64,000 bases of DNA from an uncultured Oscillospiraceae bacterium (GTDB lineage Bacteria > Bacillota > Clostridia > Oscillospirales > Oscillospiraceae). The DNA lies in the NCBI GenBank assembly GCA_900759385.1, contig CAAEUZ010000056.1:3688-67687 (forward strand). Reading direction: 5' to 3'. Below the pieces are notes generated by a model, which ran no database searches, had not been told where the DNA came from, and saw only the letters and a program-made list of their open reading frames with translations. Shown here one piece after another: positions 44,028 to 52,558 of this stretch (the stretch's first letter is position 1; every line of letters starts with the position of its first letter). Both the position numbers and the translations under genes were made by a program.

Positions 44028-44912
44028 TCAATACTTCTGAAGGGGCTCGAACTCGGCGTTGAGGGCTTCATCGCGCTCGAGGTCGGCCTCGATCCTGGCG
44101 TGACGCGCGCGGATGGAGGCGTGGGTGTGCATGTGGGGCACGATGTACATCTGGTTGTCCTCAATGGCACGGAACAGACGGGGACCGACGAAAGCGGGGT
44201 TCATGCCGACCTGAGTGATGTTCTTGTCGAACAGCTTGCGGTAATCCCAGTAGCTGTCGGTGGCATAGAACGGGTCGCAGGGGACGCTGTAGTCGGCCGG
44301 ACGGTGATCCTCACTGTTGTGGATGTCGGTGTGGATGTACTCGGGGCAGAAAACGCTCACGCCCATGTCCATCTTGTCGGCCTCGGCGAGGTCGCGGACG
44401 GCCTCGGCCAGGCAGACGGCCGCGTGCTTGCTGGCGAGATAGGCGGTGTTGTAGCGCAGGCCGCTGATGAGGCCGGCGATGGAAGCCGTGAACATGAAGT
44501 GGCAGGGAGTGCCCTGCTTCTGGAAGATGGGCAGGACCTCGTGGATGTAGTAGCACATGCCGAGCACGTTGGTGTTCATGGCCCAGGCCCAGTCCTGAGG
44601 CGGATGGTTGTAGACCCAGCCGGCGGTGGCGATGCCGGCATTGCTGAACATGACGTCTATCTGGCCGAACTCCTGCATGACGCGCATGATGCTGAAGCGG
44701 ACCTCGTCATACTTGGTGACGTCGGTCTTGATGCTGACGACCTTGGGGGAACCGGCCTTTTCGCAGAGCTCCTGAGTGACGGCAAGATCCTCGACGTCGA
44801 TGTCGATAAGCGCGAGGTACATACCGCGCTTCGCGGCCTCTTCAGAGAAGGCACGGCCTATGCCGTTGGCGGCGCCGGTGACGACTGCTACCTTGTTTTT
44901 GAACTCTTTCAT
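44028..44912 (-). CDS. Short-chain dehydrogenase/reductase (SDR family)
   Basis: NAD(P)-dependent oxidoreductase of 294 residues. The cofactor motif TGAANGIG is at 12-19, NAG near 90-92, the catalytic Ser in TASIAGLISG near 143 and YLASKHA (Tyr-xxx-Lys) near 157-161. After the SDR core, a longer C-terminal part (about residues 190-294) with His- and Asp-rich stretches may form the substrate lid. GAAAGGAAG precedes the ATG. Upstream on the same strand is the tail of a transporter gene, suggesting it was the second gene of a uptake-oxidation operon before rearrangement. Substrate unknown. Confidence 0.88.
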   Translation of the reverse strand: MKEFKNKVAVVTGAANGIGRAFSEEAAKRGMYLALIDIDVEDLAVTQELCEKAGSPKVVSIKTDVTKYDEVRFSIMRVMQEFGQIDVMFSNAGIATAGWVYNHPPQDWAWAMNTNVLGMCYYIHEVLPIFQKQGTPCHFMFTASIAGLISGLRYNTAYLASKHAAVCLAEAVRDLAEADKMDMGVSVFCPEYIHTDIHNSEDHRPADYSVPCDPFYATDSYWDYRKLFDKNITQVGMNPAFVGPRLFRAIEDNQMYIVPHMHTHASIRARHARIEADLERDEALNAEFEPLQKY

Positions 44913-44952
44913 GTTTTACTTCCTTTCTTGTGAGATAAAAATAATGGGTTTA

Positions 44953-45069
44953 TCATCCGAGCTGAGGGAACAGCGCACAGGTGATCGAGACTGCCGCAGT
45001 GCCTATTGAGGTAGCTACGACCGTTGTCACAAACAGGGCGGGGTAGACCTCCCTGAGCTTCATGTGGCA
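44953..45069 (-). pseudogene. Remnant: C-terminal tail of a membrane transporter
   Basis: The minus-strand frame ending at 44953 reads LREVYPALFVTTVVATSIG and then AAVSITCALFPQLG before a TGA. This looks like the last membrane helix of a polytopic permease, but the frame upstream of about 45075 is antisense to an SDR remnant and has no permease character. No start or ribosome site for an independent gene was seen. The family cannot be named from 35 residues. It stands directly before the intact SDR gene on the same strand. Confidence 0.55.
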
Positions 45070-45075
45070 CATGGG

Positions 45076-45348
45076 CAGAAGCATAACCTGACCCGCAGCC
45101 TCGGCAACGAGTGGGCCAAGTATAACATCACCGTAAACGGCATTGCCCCGGGCTATTTCCCGAGCGAGCTGACCGCCAAGTATATCGACACCCCCGAGTT
45201 CAAGCAGACCTGCGAGGTCTACAGCTCCTTCGGCCGTCCGGGCATCACCGGCGAGATGGACGGACTGTGCATCTACCTCGCCTCCGACGCCTCCTCCTTC
45301 ACCACCGGCCAGACTATCGCTGTTGACGGCGGCTGGCTGACTGTGTAA
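45076..45348 (+). pseudogene. Remnant: C-terminal part of a second SDR
   Basis: The plus-strand frame contains LTRSLGNEWAKYNITVNGIA, PGYFPSELTAKY and DASSFTTGQTIAVDGGWLTV, the typical last 85 residues of a gluconate-5-dehydrogenase-like SDR, ending in a normal TAA. The whole cofactor domain and the catalytic Tyr-Lys helix are missing. There is no ribosome site at the first ATG (45064), and the sequence to the left belongs to a transporter tail on the other strand. It is therefore a truncated gene joined at about 45075-45088. Confidence 0.75.
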
Positions 45349-45372
45349 TTCCTTTTCAACCGCATAGTTGCT

Positions 45373-45405
45373 GTCACCCCGGACTGATTCCGGGGTGACT
45401 TTTAT
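45373..45405 (+). terminator. Terminator after the SDR remnant
   Basis: GTCACCCCGG (45373-45382) pairs with CCGGGGTGAC (45390-45399) around ACTGATT, followed by TTTTATTT. It survived as the original end of the truncated SDR gene. Confidence 0.8.
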
Positions 45406-45506
45406 TTGTCGGCGCGCCCAGACGCTGAATACGGGGCCGTGATGCTTGACAAACGGCCTTTGCACACATATTATATTGCCAAAGACTTGTAAATGAGGGA
45501 GGTACT

Positions 45507-47102
45507 ATGGGCGTTACTGTGGCGGACTGCCTGCGGCTGCCGGCCTTGAGGCAGGCGGAGCTGGCTGCGGGTGCGGGCGGCCTGAGCAGGTCGGTCGCGT
45601 CTGTGACCGTGCTCGAATACCCGCGGATAGACATGCTCTCCGACGCGCTGCTGGTGGGGAACGAGCTGTTAATATCCGCGCTTGTTAGCATCAAGGACGA
45701 CGTGGAGATGCAGTGCCGTCTGCTGCGGCACCTGAGCGAGATGGGTGAGGCCGGTCTCATCCTGTATTACACCGGCGTTTTCGTCCAGGAAATTGACGAC
45801 CGGCTCATTTCCACCGCCGACGACCTCGATTTCCCGCTGATACTCATGCCCCGAGGGCGCATGGACTTCCGCTACAGCGAGAGCATCACCGAGGTCATGG
45901 AGCTCGTCTTTGCCGACCAGAAGCGCGAGCGCTATTACACCGGCGAGATGGCCAAGCGCATTTCGCGCCTCTCGCCGCAGCTGCGCACGATGAACAGCGT
46001 GCTCAGGCTGCTGAGTGACCGCCTGCGCTGCACGCTGCTGCTCGCCGACCGCTCCTTTGCGCGCAAGGCCGCCGCGGCGTGGCCGCTCTCGAACGAGTGG
46101 GACTACCGGCTGATTCTGGACACCCTGCGCGAGAACAAGCCCGCGGCATATTCCCCGCTCGTGATGGACTGCGAGGGACGCGGCGTGCGCGTCTGGGACT
46201 TCCCCGTGACCGGCAAACGCAGCCAGGGGCTGCACCTTCTGGCGCTGGACGAAGAGGGCTCGCAGGAGGAGGACATGCTGCGCCAGGCGGCGGAGGTCGT
46301 GGAGCTCTTCCTGAACGTCTGGAACCGGGACGTCAACCTGGAGGGCACGGACGCGCTGGTGCACGCCATACTCAGCGACCAGCCGGAGGAGATGCGCCGC
46401 CTGGCAGGGCGCATGGGCATAGATATTGAGACCATCAACACGCTTTACGTCCTGCGGCTGAGGGCAGCGGACAACCCCGCGCTCCAGGATGCGGCGGAGC
46501 GGCTGAAGCGGTATTTGCAGGAGCACCACAAGCTGGTCGTGGCCGATGTGTACAATCACGGCGTGGTGGCCTTCTGCGACGACAAGCTCTTTGACGAGGC
46601 CGAGACGGACGTGGCGGGCGACTTCGTCGGGAAGATGGAGGCGCGCGGCGTGAAGTGCGACTGCGCGGTGCTGGAGAGGATAGCCAACACCACCCAGGCC
46701 CGCGCGGGATACATGTCCGTCGAGGAAAACATGAGCTATGCAGCGCGGATCTGGCCGCATAAGCCGGTCTTTACCCGCGGCGAGCTGCAGTTCGCCGGTG
46801 AGTGCCGCGAGCTGCTGTCCAGGGGTGAGGACGCATACAGGCGTCCGCTGGGCTGCCTGGACGGTGTGCCGGGGCTCGCGGACGGGGAGAACCTTCTGAA
46901 TATCCTCTGCACATATCTGCTGGACGCCGGCTCCAGTACGCAGCGCACAGGTGAGCTGCTTCATCTGCACCGCAACACTGTCAAGTATCATATAGGAAAG
47001 CTGCGCACTCTGCTGGCCGTGGATCTGGACACGATGCCGGAGGCCATGCAGGTGTACACCGCGGCCGCACTCTGGCGGCTGATGCACAGCGAGGACAAGT
47101 GA
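45507..47102 (+). CDS. PucR-family transcriptional regulator
   Basis: Likely activator of the following purine/hydantoin-type genes. The N-terminal PucR domain spans residues about 10-130 (LRLPALRQAELAAGAGGLSR and the HLSEMGEAGLILYYTG region). A CdaR GGDEF-like domain occupies the middle (about 290-400), and the C-terminal HTH_30 (TGELLHLHRNTVKYHIGKLR, near 487-506) binds DNA. 531 residues, normal. GGGAGGT precedes the ATG. PucR-type proteins respond to purine degradation intermediates or nitrogen status; the neighbouring DUF917 protein, NCS1 permease and peptidase fit nitrogen scavenging. Confidence 0.92.
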   Translation: MGVTVADCLRLPALRQAELAAGAGGLSRSVASVTVLEYPRIDMLSDALLVGNELLISALVSIKDDVEMQCRLLRHLSEMGEAGLILYYTGVFVQEIDDRLISTADDLDFPLILMPRGRMDFRYSESITEVMELVFADQKRERYYTGEMAKRISRLSPQLRTMNSVLRLLSDRLRCTLLLADRSFARKAAAAWPLSNEWDYRLILDTLRENKPAAYSPLVMDCEGRGVRVWDFPVTGKRSQGLHLLALDEEGSQEEDMLRQAAEVVELFLNVWNRDVNLEGTDALVHAILSDQPEEMRRLAGRMGIDIETINTLYVLRLRAADNPALQDAAERLKRYLQEHHKLVVADVYNHGVVAFCDDKLFDEAETDVAGDFVGKMEARGVKCDCAVLERIANTTQARAGYMSVEENMSYAARIWPHKPVFTRGELQFAGECRELLSRGEDAYRRPLGCLDGVPGLADGENLLNILCTYLLDAGSSTQRTGELLHLHRNTVKYHIGKLRTLLAVDLDTMPEAMQVYTAAALWRLMHSEDK

Positions 47103-47117
47103 ACAGGCCACCTTTGT

Positions 47118-47146
47118 CCCGGCGAACAACGTTCGCCGGGATTTTT
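47118..47146 (+). terminator. Terminator of the PucR gene
   Basis: CCCGGCGAAC (47118-47127) and GTTCGCCGGG (47131-47140) form a perfect stem with an AAC loop, followed by ATTTTTTCG. Confidence 0.88.
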
Positions 47147-47162
47147 TCGTTCCGCCGGCCGA

Positions 47163-47191
47163 TTAACGGCGGGCGCGCCTCCATGTATAAT
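47163..47191 (+). promoter_or_regulatory. Promoter of the DUF917-NCS1-pepD operon
   Basis: TTAACG (47163-47168) and a perfect TATAAT (47186-47191) are 17 bases apart. The weak -35 is compatible with activation by PucR. Confidence 0.6.
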
Positions 47192-47251
47192 TTAAACAGT
47201 TAAAGGTAAGTGCAAGCCCGATGTCCAAAAATTATACAGGAGGTAAGAAAC

Positions 47252-48358
47252 ATGTCAAGGATCCTCAACGAAGAACAGCTTATCGACGTCATATGGGGAG
47301 CTACCCTCATGGGCGGCGGTGGCGGCGGCGCGATGGTCGGCGGCACCGACCTGCTTGCCAAGTACAAGCAGCTGCATCCCGAAAAGCCGGTGCAGCTCAC
47401 GCTGCTGGAGACCGCAGACATGGCCCCGGGCGCCTACGCGGCTGTTACCGCCGGCATGGGCGCTCCGACCGTGCTCAAGAATGTGGATTTCTCCCAGTAC
47501 GCCGTGAACGCCTTCAACACGCTCAGGGACATGGCCGCCGAAATGGACCCGCCCCGCAAGCTGGAGTACTGCATACCGGTTGAGCTGGGCGGCTTCAACA
47601 CCTTCTGCCCCATGCTGATCTCGCTGCTCAACGACATCCCCTTCGTCGACTGCGACGGCGCGGGCCGCGCCGTGCCCGCTCTCGACACGCTGCTGCTGCA
47701 CGTCAACGGTCTCGACACTTCGCCCCTGGCCATGGCGGACGGCAGCGACAACAAGGTGATGATAAAGCTCAAGGACCCCAAAGATGCCCACATGGGCGAA
47801 GAGATAGGCCGCTGGATATGCACGGCCTTCGGCCAGATAGCAGGCCTGTCCGGCTGGATGGTCACAAGGGACGAGATCGAGAGCAGCCTGCCCGTCGGCA
47901 CCGTGACGCTCTGCGAGAAGATCGGCCATGAGCTGCGCAAGTGCGCCGCGACCGGCGGCGACGTGTTCGGCAACCTCGCCGCGGCAGACGTCGAATGCAG
48001 GTTCCTCGCCAAGGGCAAGGTCGTCAAATGCGAGAATGTCCAGCAGAAGGGCTTCGACTACGGCAAGGTCTATGTCAGCGCTGAGGACGGCGAGTGGATA
48101 ATCTACTTCCAGAATGAAAACCTGCTCATCACGCACGACGGCGCGCCCGTCATGACCGTGCCCGACATCACCTGCTACTACAACGCCGCCACCGGCGAGC
48201 CGCTGACCAACGCGGACATAGCCGAGGGCATGGAGATAGTCCTCGGCGCCATAAAGGCCCCGGACGCCTGGTGGAAGAACCCGAATATGTTCGATATCTG
48301 GAAGCCCTTCCTCACCAACGTGGGCTACGAGGGCGGAAACATACCGTTTGCCAAGTAA
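47252..48358 (+). CDS. DUF917 family protein (S-methyl-thiohydantoin desulfurase/hydantoinase-associated)
   Basis: Family PF06032, often found with hydantoinases and nucleobase permeases. The ATG at 47252 follows ACAGGAGGT; the frame opens earlier at 47210 without a ribosome site. Conserved features are the N-terminal GATLMGGGGGGAMVGG (residues 10-25), PVELGGFN near 109-116, and FVDCDGAGRAVP near 131-142. 368 residues, soluble. Biochemical function within the family is poorly defined; handling of a cyclic ureide or hydantoin derivative imported by the next gene's permease is a reasonable inference. Confidence 0.9.
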   Translation: MSRILNEEQLIDVIWGATLMGGGGGGAMVGGTDLLAKYKQLHPEKPVQLTLLETADMAPGAYAAVTAGMGAPTVLKNVDFSQYAVNAFNTLRDMAAEMDPPRKLEYCIPVELGGFNTFCPMLISLLNDIPFVDCDGAGRAVPALDTLLLHVNGLDTSPLAMADGSDNKVMIKLKDPKDAHMGEEIGRWICTAFGQIAGLSGWMVTRDEIESSLPVGTVTLCEKIGHELRKCAATGGDVFGNLAAADVECRFLAKGKVVKCENVQQKGFDYGKVYVSAEDGEWIIYFQNENLLITHDGAPVMTVPDITCYYNAATGEPLTNADIAEGMEIVLGAIKAPDAWWKNPNMFDIWKPFLTNVGYEGGNIPFAK

Positions 48359-48367
48359 CAAAGCGCA

Positions 48368-48404
48368 TAAGGCACGGCCGCGCCCAGGGGCCGGCCGTGC
48401 CTTA
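48368..48404 (+). repeat. Intercistronic hairpin
   Basis: TAAGGCACGGCCG (48368-48380) and CGGCCGTGCCTTA (48392-48404) form a perfect 13-bp stem around an 11-base GC loop, between the DUF917 and permease genes. There is no T-run, so a processing or stability element is more likely than a terminator. Confidence 0.6.
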
Positions 48405-48445
48405 TACAGCGGGAAAGGAAGCGAATTAAAAGAAAGGGAGATAGT

Positions 48446-49786
48446 ATGGAAGAGAATAAAAGCGTCAAGACCGAAAAAGCGGCCCAGGACAAGGGCATGT
48501 CCCAGATCCTGCCCGGTGAAAAGCGCAGCTGGTGGAGCGTGGCCTTCATCTGGATAGGCACGATGATATGCATACCCATGCTGATGGTCGGCGGCATGTT
48601 CGGCGGAGCACTGACGCTGGGGACGACGTTCATAGTTACGGTCATTGGTTTCGCAATCTGCTGCTTCCTGATGGTCATGGGCGGCATCATCGGTTCCGAC
48701 CTGGGACTGAACGCGACGATGACCTCGACCCGCGCCTTCGGCATGACGGGCGCGAACTTCTCAATGGCCCTCGTGGTTTTCATCGCTGAGGCCGGCTGGT
48801 TCGCCGTGCAGACCGCGACCTGCGCCCTGGCTGCCAACACGCTCATGGAGCTGTTCGGGATAACGGTCCCGTTCTGGCTCTCCTGCGTGATATGGGGCGC
48901 CATCATGTGCATAACCGCCGTCTACGGCGTCAAATGGATGGCATGGCTCAATTATATCGCCGTGCCGCTGCTGGTGATACTCTGCGCCTACGGCGCCATA
49001 CACACAATAAACGGCGTCGGCTGGGGCTACATCTCCGGAGCCGTTACGGAAAACTCCATGTCCATCCCCGCATCCATCTCGACGGTCATCGGCCTCTTCG
49101 CCCTCGGCGCCACCTGCAACAGCGACTACACGCGCTATTGCCGCACGAGGGGCGACGTGGTAAAGGGCACCCTGCTCGGCGTCCTGCCCGCGGCGGTGCT
49201 GATGATAATGGTAGGCGCGATCATGGCCATAGGCACGGGCAATTACGACGTTACCAGCATGTTCGCCGGGCTTGGCCTGCCATTCATAGCCATGCTGGTG
49301 CTTATCCTCGCCACCTGGACCACAAACACCGGCAACGCCTACATGTCCGGACTGGCGGCCTGCAAGATGTTCTCCATAAAGGATAAATACCGCCCGCAGG
49401 TGACGATGGCCGTCGGCGTGCTGGGCATAGCGCTGGCCATCATGGGCCTCGCCGACGCACTGAACACGTACATAACGATCCTCGGCGCGGTGGTGCCGCC
49501 CATAATGGGCATAGTGATCTGCGACTACTGGGTGTTCTGCAAAGGCAAAAAGGAGAACTGGGCTCCGAGGCGCGGCATCAACTGGGCGGGGATAATTGCC
49601 TGGGTGCTCGGCGGAGGCGTCGCCATCCTTGAAACCATACCCGTGATAACCATCTTCAGCCCCGCGCTCGACGGTGTTATAATATCATTTGTATCGTACC
49701 TTATACTGTACAAGCTAATGGATAAAACTAGCCTTGTCGGTCAGGGCGATATGACTATCGAGGAAGCCACGGCAGCGGCAAAGTGA
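48446..49786 (+). CDS. NCS1-family nucleobase/allantoin-type permease (CodB-like)
   Basis: Cytosine/purine/uracil/thiamine/allantoin permease family. Twelve hydrophobic segments in 446 residues; a charged N-terminal segment of about 30 residues precedes the family motif RSWWSVAFIWIGTMICIPML. Other landmarks are GSDLGLNATMTSTRAFGMTG near 77-96 and TCNSDYTRYCRTRGDVVKG near 217-235. AAGGGAGA precedes the ATG. Substrate is probably a nucleobase, hydantoin or allantoin, imported with a cation; the DUF917 neighbour points to a hydantoin-like ring. Confidence 0.92.
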   Translation: MEENKSVKTEKAAQDKGMSQILPGEKRSWWSVAFIWIGTMICIPMLMVGGMFGGALTLGTTFIVTVIGFAICCFLMVMGGIIGSDLGLNATMTSTRAFGMTGANFSMALVVFIAEAGWFAVQTATCALAANTLMELFGITVPFWLSCVIWGAIMCITAVYGVKWMAWLNYIAVPLLVILCAYGAIHTINGVGWGYISGAVTENSMSIPASISTVIGLFALGATCNSDYTRYCRTRGDVVKGTLLGVLPAAVLMIMVGAIMAIGTGNYDVTSMFAGLGLPFIAMLVLILATWTTNTGNAYMSGLAACKMFSIKDKYRPQVTMAVGVLGIALAIMGLADALNTYITILGAVVPPIMGIVICDYWVFCKGKKENWAPRRGINWAGIIAWVLGGGVAILETIPVITIFSPALDGVIISFVSYLILYKLMDKTSLVGQGDMTIEEATAAAK

Positions 49787-49797
49787 GGAGGGCTAAT

Positions 49798-51249
49798 GTG
49801 AATGATATGAAAAATCTTGACGCCGTGCTGACACAGTTTGCCGAACTTGCAAAGATACCGCGTCCTTCGCACCATGAGGAACAGGTGAGCAGCTACCTCT
49901 TCAACTGGGCGCTCGAGCACGGACTGTATGTCGAGCGCGATGAGATGGGAGAGATCATTATCGACAAGCCTGCATCCGAGGGCTGCGAGTCGGTGCCGCG
50001 CACGATAATGCAGGCGCACATGGACATGGTGTGCGTCGCCGCCGAAGGCGTTAAGTACGACCCGCTCAATGACCCTGTCAGGCTTGTGCGAGAGGGCGAC
50101 ATACTCCGCGCGGACGGCACCAGCCTGGGCGCGGACAACGGCATCGGCGTCGCAATGGCGCTGTGCGTGCTCGCGGACGGCACGCTCCGCCACGGCCCGC
50201 TGCGCGCCGTGTTTACGGTCAACGAGGAGGACGGTATGGCCTCCATGGCCATAGCTCCCGAGTACCTCGAGGGCGGATATCTCATAAACCTGGACTGGGA
50301 GACCCTGGGTTCGCTGTGCAATTCCTGCGCCGGGGGAGACTACTTCAACTTCAGCCGCGACGCGCAGTGGGAGGACACTCCGAAGCGCAGCGTTGCCATA
50401 GAGCTTGGCCTGGCCGGCTTCCTCGGCGGGCACTCGGGCGTGGGCATCCACCTCGGGCACGCAAATGCCCTGGTCAGCGCGGCGACCGCGCTTGAATACC
50501 TGCGCCAGAACGACGTGGAATTCCGTGTTGCCTCCTTTACCGGCGGCCAGGCCAAAAACGCTATCCCTGCCTCTGCCAATGCCGTTATCACTCTGACGGT
50601 GGCACAGGCGCAGAGGGCAATGGAGCTGCTGGACGCCTTCACGGCGGAGTTCTATGGCGGTTACCGTGATGTGGAGCCGTCCGGCGTGTTCACAGCTTCT
50701 CTCACCAGCGCGCCGGAGCGTGTGATGGGCGAGACGGCCGGGTATTCGCTGATCGGGCTGATGTCCAGCGTGCCCAACGACGTTTTCACGATGAGCCCAT
50801 TCGTGCCGGGACTGGTTGAGAGCAGCGCGAACCTGGGCGTCATTTCGCTCGACGGGCGCGTCGGCTTCACGTTGTTTGCCCGCAGCTCCAGTGCCTACCG
50901 GGCCATGCAGACCGGCATAATCTGCCGCTCTCTGGCCGGGGCGTACGGCTTTGAACTGGAGTGCGACGGCCACGTACCAGGCTGGGCCGTGAACCCCAAC
51001 AGCAATCTGACACGCATAGCCTGCGAGCAGTACAGGCGCCTTACCGGCGAGGAGATGATAGTTGAGCCAGTACACGCCGGAGTGGAGTGCGGTGCCTTCG
51101 CGGAGAAGAACCCGCAGCTTGACATGATAGCCATCGGTCCTACGCTCACAGACGTGCACACACCGAATGAGAAGTGCAGCCTGCCCAGCGTTGAGATAAC
51201 AATGGCCCTGCTCAAAAACATTATAGAAGCAATAGCCGGCGGAGCCTGA
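49798..51249 (+). CDS. pepD: Aminoacyl-histidine dipeptidase (PepD, M20 family)
   Basis: Metallopeptidase that splits dipeptides such as carnosine (Xaa-His). The GTG at 49798 is chosen because AGGAGG stands six bases before it; an ATG three codons later is possible. Metal-binding motifs are QAHMDMVC near 79-86, DNGIG near 117-121, EEDGM near 146-150 and the final EKCSLPS stretch. IPRPSHHEEQ at the N-terminus is typical of PepD. 483 residues, cytoplasmic. The gene starts 11 bases after the permease stop, so it belongs to the same operon and may act on the ring-opened or peptide product handled by it. Confidence 0.92.
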   Translation: MNDMKNLDAVLTQFAELAKIPRPSHHEEQVSSYLFNWALEHGLYVERDEMGEIIIDKPASEGCESVPRTIMQAHMDMVCVAAEGVKYDPLNDPVRLVREGDILRADGTSLGADNGIGVAMALCVLADGTLRHGPLRAVFTVNEEDGMASMAIAPEYLEGGYLINLDWETLGSLCNSCAGGDYFNFSRDAQWEDTPKRSVAIELGLAGFLGGHSGVGIHLGHANALVSAATALEYLRQNDVEFRVASFTGGQAKNAIPASANAVITLTVAQAQRAMELLDAFTAEFYGGYRDVEPSGVFTASLTSAPERVMGETAGYSLIGLMSSVPNDVFTMSPFVPGLVESSANLGVISLDGRVGFTLFARSSSAYRAMQTGIICRSLAGAYGFELECDGHVPGWAVNPNSNLTRIACEQYRRLTGEEMIVEPVHAGVECGAFAEKNPQLDMIAIGPTLTDVHTPNEKCSLPSVEITMALLKNIIEAIAGGA

Positions 51250-51296
51250 TGCACCCCAACTCCTCCAACTCTGCCTGTTATTATAATTCCCACCAC

Positions 51297-51322
51297 AAAG
51301 CGCCGCGTTATAGCGGCGCTTT
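51297..51322 (+). terminator. Terminator after pepD
   Basis: AAAGCGCCGC (51297-51306) pairs with GCGGCGCTTT (51313-51322) around GTTATA. Confidence 0.7.
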
Positions 51323-51376
51323 GCGGCGGTGTAAAAAATGCGGGGTCAGCCGTGCGGCAGGCGCTGCGGCTGAAAA

Positions 51377-51409
51377 AAGCGGGGGGACAAAGCCCTCCCG
51401 CAGCTTTTA
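51377..51409 (-). terminator. Terminator of the lipoprotein gene
   Basis: On the minus strand CTGCGGGAGGG and CCCCCCGC form a stem over CTTTGT and are followed by TTTTTT. It begins just after the stop of the minus-strand lipoprotein gene. Confidence 0.7.
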
Positions 51410-51413
51410 TTAA

Positions 51414-51977
51414 TTATGCGAGCTCGCCGACGGCGGCGTTGATGTCAAGGGTCAGAACCCCGTTGAGGAGCCTGAGCGTATAGACGAACCCGTCGGGACG
51501 CCAGCACCAGGACTGCATGCCGGAGCCCTCGGAAGCCGGCTTTTCGGACATTTCAGCGCCGGTCAGGCCGGATATGCGGTCCTGCCAAGCCTCGACGCCG
51601 GTTTCACCGCATTCAAACCACACGGATACAGATTTTATAGTACCGTCATCTCCGGTGAGCGCATATATGGTGGACGGCTCTCCGTACAGCTCAGCACTGT
51701 ATATGCGGCCGAGAACGGTTCCGCCGTCTGAGGTGGTGTATTCTGTGCCGCTGCCGAGCTCAGCGGGTGCATCCGCTATGTTCTGCCCGACCAGGCCGGC
51801 GGCCAGAGAGATCTCATTGCAGTCATTTGTATCATTTTCGCAGGCTACAGCGTTGTTCCGCTGCTGATAAGCCGGCGCGTTGTCCGGCTGCGCAGCATAG
51901 CCGCCGAGCTTTGCGCACCCCATTAACACGGCGGCGGTCAGCAGCCCGGAAACTGCGATTAACAACCCTTTTTTCAT
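51414..51977 (-). CDS. Lipoprotein of unknown function
   Basis: The ATG at 51977 follows a perfect AGAAGGAGGT; the longer open frame is not supported. The 187-residue product starts with a lipoprotein signal peptide (KKGLLIAVSGLLTAAVLMGC, lipidated Cys at about residue 21). The mature domain looks like small beta-rich folds (GRIYSAELYGEPSTIYALTG, FVYTLRLLNGVLTLDI) with scattered cysteines and no recognised family. It is transcribed alone, away from the spore protein gene, and ends at a terminator. Surface-bound, function unknown. Confidence 0.8.
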   Translation of the reverse strand: MKKGLLIAVSGLLTAAVLMGCAKLGGYAAQPDNAPAYQQRNNAVACENDTNDCNEISLAAGLVGQNIADAPAELGSGTEYTTSDGGTVLGRIYSAELYGEPSTIYALTGDDGTIKSVSVWFECGETGVEAWQDRISGLTGAEMSEKPASEGSGMQSWCWRPDGFVYTLRLLNGVLTLDINAAVGELA

Positions 51978-52311
51978 GGTTACCTCCTTCTGTTCATGTT
52001 CAAGGGCGAATACTCGGCGCAGTGACATGCCAGCATAGTATCTGAAGCGTGAGGCGTAAGCAATATCCGCCGTTAAAGCGTCGATGTCATCCGGCCGAAA
52101 TCAAAAGCAAACCAATCGGTCTGTTTATTGCATGATACAGCAAACAGACCGATTAGTCAATAATAATCTTGGCTGATAAGCGTTTTCGGCTGAGCGCGGC
52201 CTGCTGAGAGTATCCAAAAACTACATTCAGCAAAACCGCATATAAAAACAAGCAGGGGCCAAACTACTTGCGGGACAAAACCCAAAGAAATTGCAAAGGA
52301 GATGCAACAAA
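51978..52311. other. Divergent intergenic region, lipoprotein gene to spore protein gene
   Basis: No gene is supported. It holds the 13-bp inverted repeat at 52114-52154, and a CATATAA (52239-52245) that could be a sporulation-type -10 element for the spore protein gene, without a convincing -35 at the proper distance. Confidence 0.5.
52114..52154. repeat. 13-bp perfect inverted repeat
   Basis: AATCGGTCTGTTT (52114-52126) and AAACAGACCGATT (52142-52154) are exact reverse complements 15 bases apart. There is no T-run after either arm, and the sequence resembles a regulator binding site more than a terminator. No regulator gene is adjacent. Confidence 0.6.
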
Positions 52312-52512
52312 ATGTCCAGCAAGTCCAGCAACAGCCTGGTAAACCCGAATGCCCGCGAGGCTATGAACCGCTTCAAGATGGAAGCCGCCGGCGAAGTCGG
52401 CGTCAACCTGAAGCAGGGCTATAACGGCGACCTCACCAGCCGTCAGGCCGGCTCCATCGGCGGCCAGATGGTCAAGAAGATGATCGAGGCCTACGAGAAC
52501 GGGATGAAGTAA
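52312..52512 (+). CDS. Alpha/beta-type small acid-soluble spore protein
   Basis: Coats and protects DNA in dormant spores. The 66-residue product from ATG 52312 (after AAAGGAGA) contains the family core NPNAREAMNRFKMEAAGEVG, with the germination-protease cleavage region EAAGEVGV near residues 24-31, and the second motif GYNGDLTSRQAGSIGGQMVK. It is the clearest sign that the organism forms endospores. It is monocistronic with a strong terminator. Expression late in the forespore is expected from family knowledge. Confidence 0.95.
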   Translation: MSSKSSNSLVNPNAREAMNRFKMEAAGEVGVNLKQGYNGDLTSRQAGSIGGQMVKKMIEAYENGMK

Positions 52513-52528
52513 CCTTTTTCCCATGTAC

Positions 52529-52558
52529 AAAAAAGCCGCCCAAACGGGCGGCTTTTTT
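52529..52558 (+). terminator. Terminator of the spore protein gene
   Basis: GCCGCCC (52535-52541) and GGGCGGC (52546-52552) pair with AAAC as loop, with A6 before and T6 after, a classic intrinsic terminator. Confidence 0.9.

Noticed and set aside
45064..45348. Independent small SDR-like gene
   Set aside because: It matches only the last third of an SDR, lacks cofactor and catalytic parts and a ribosome site, and its start lies in unrelated antisense sequence, so it was called a remnant.
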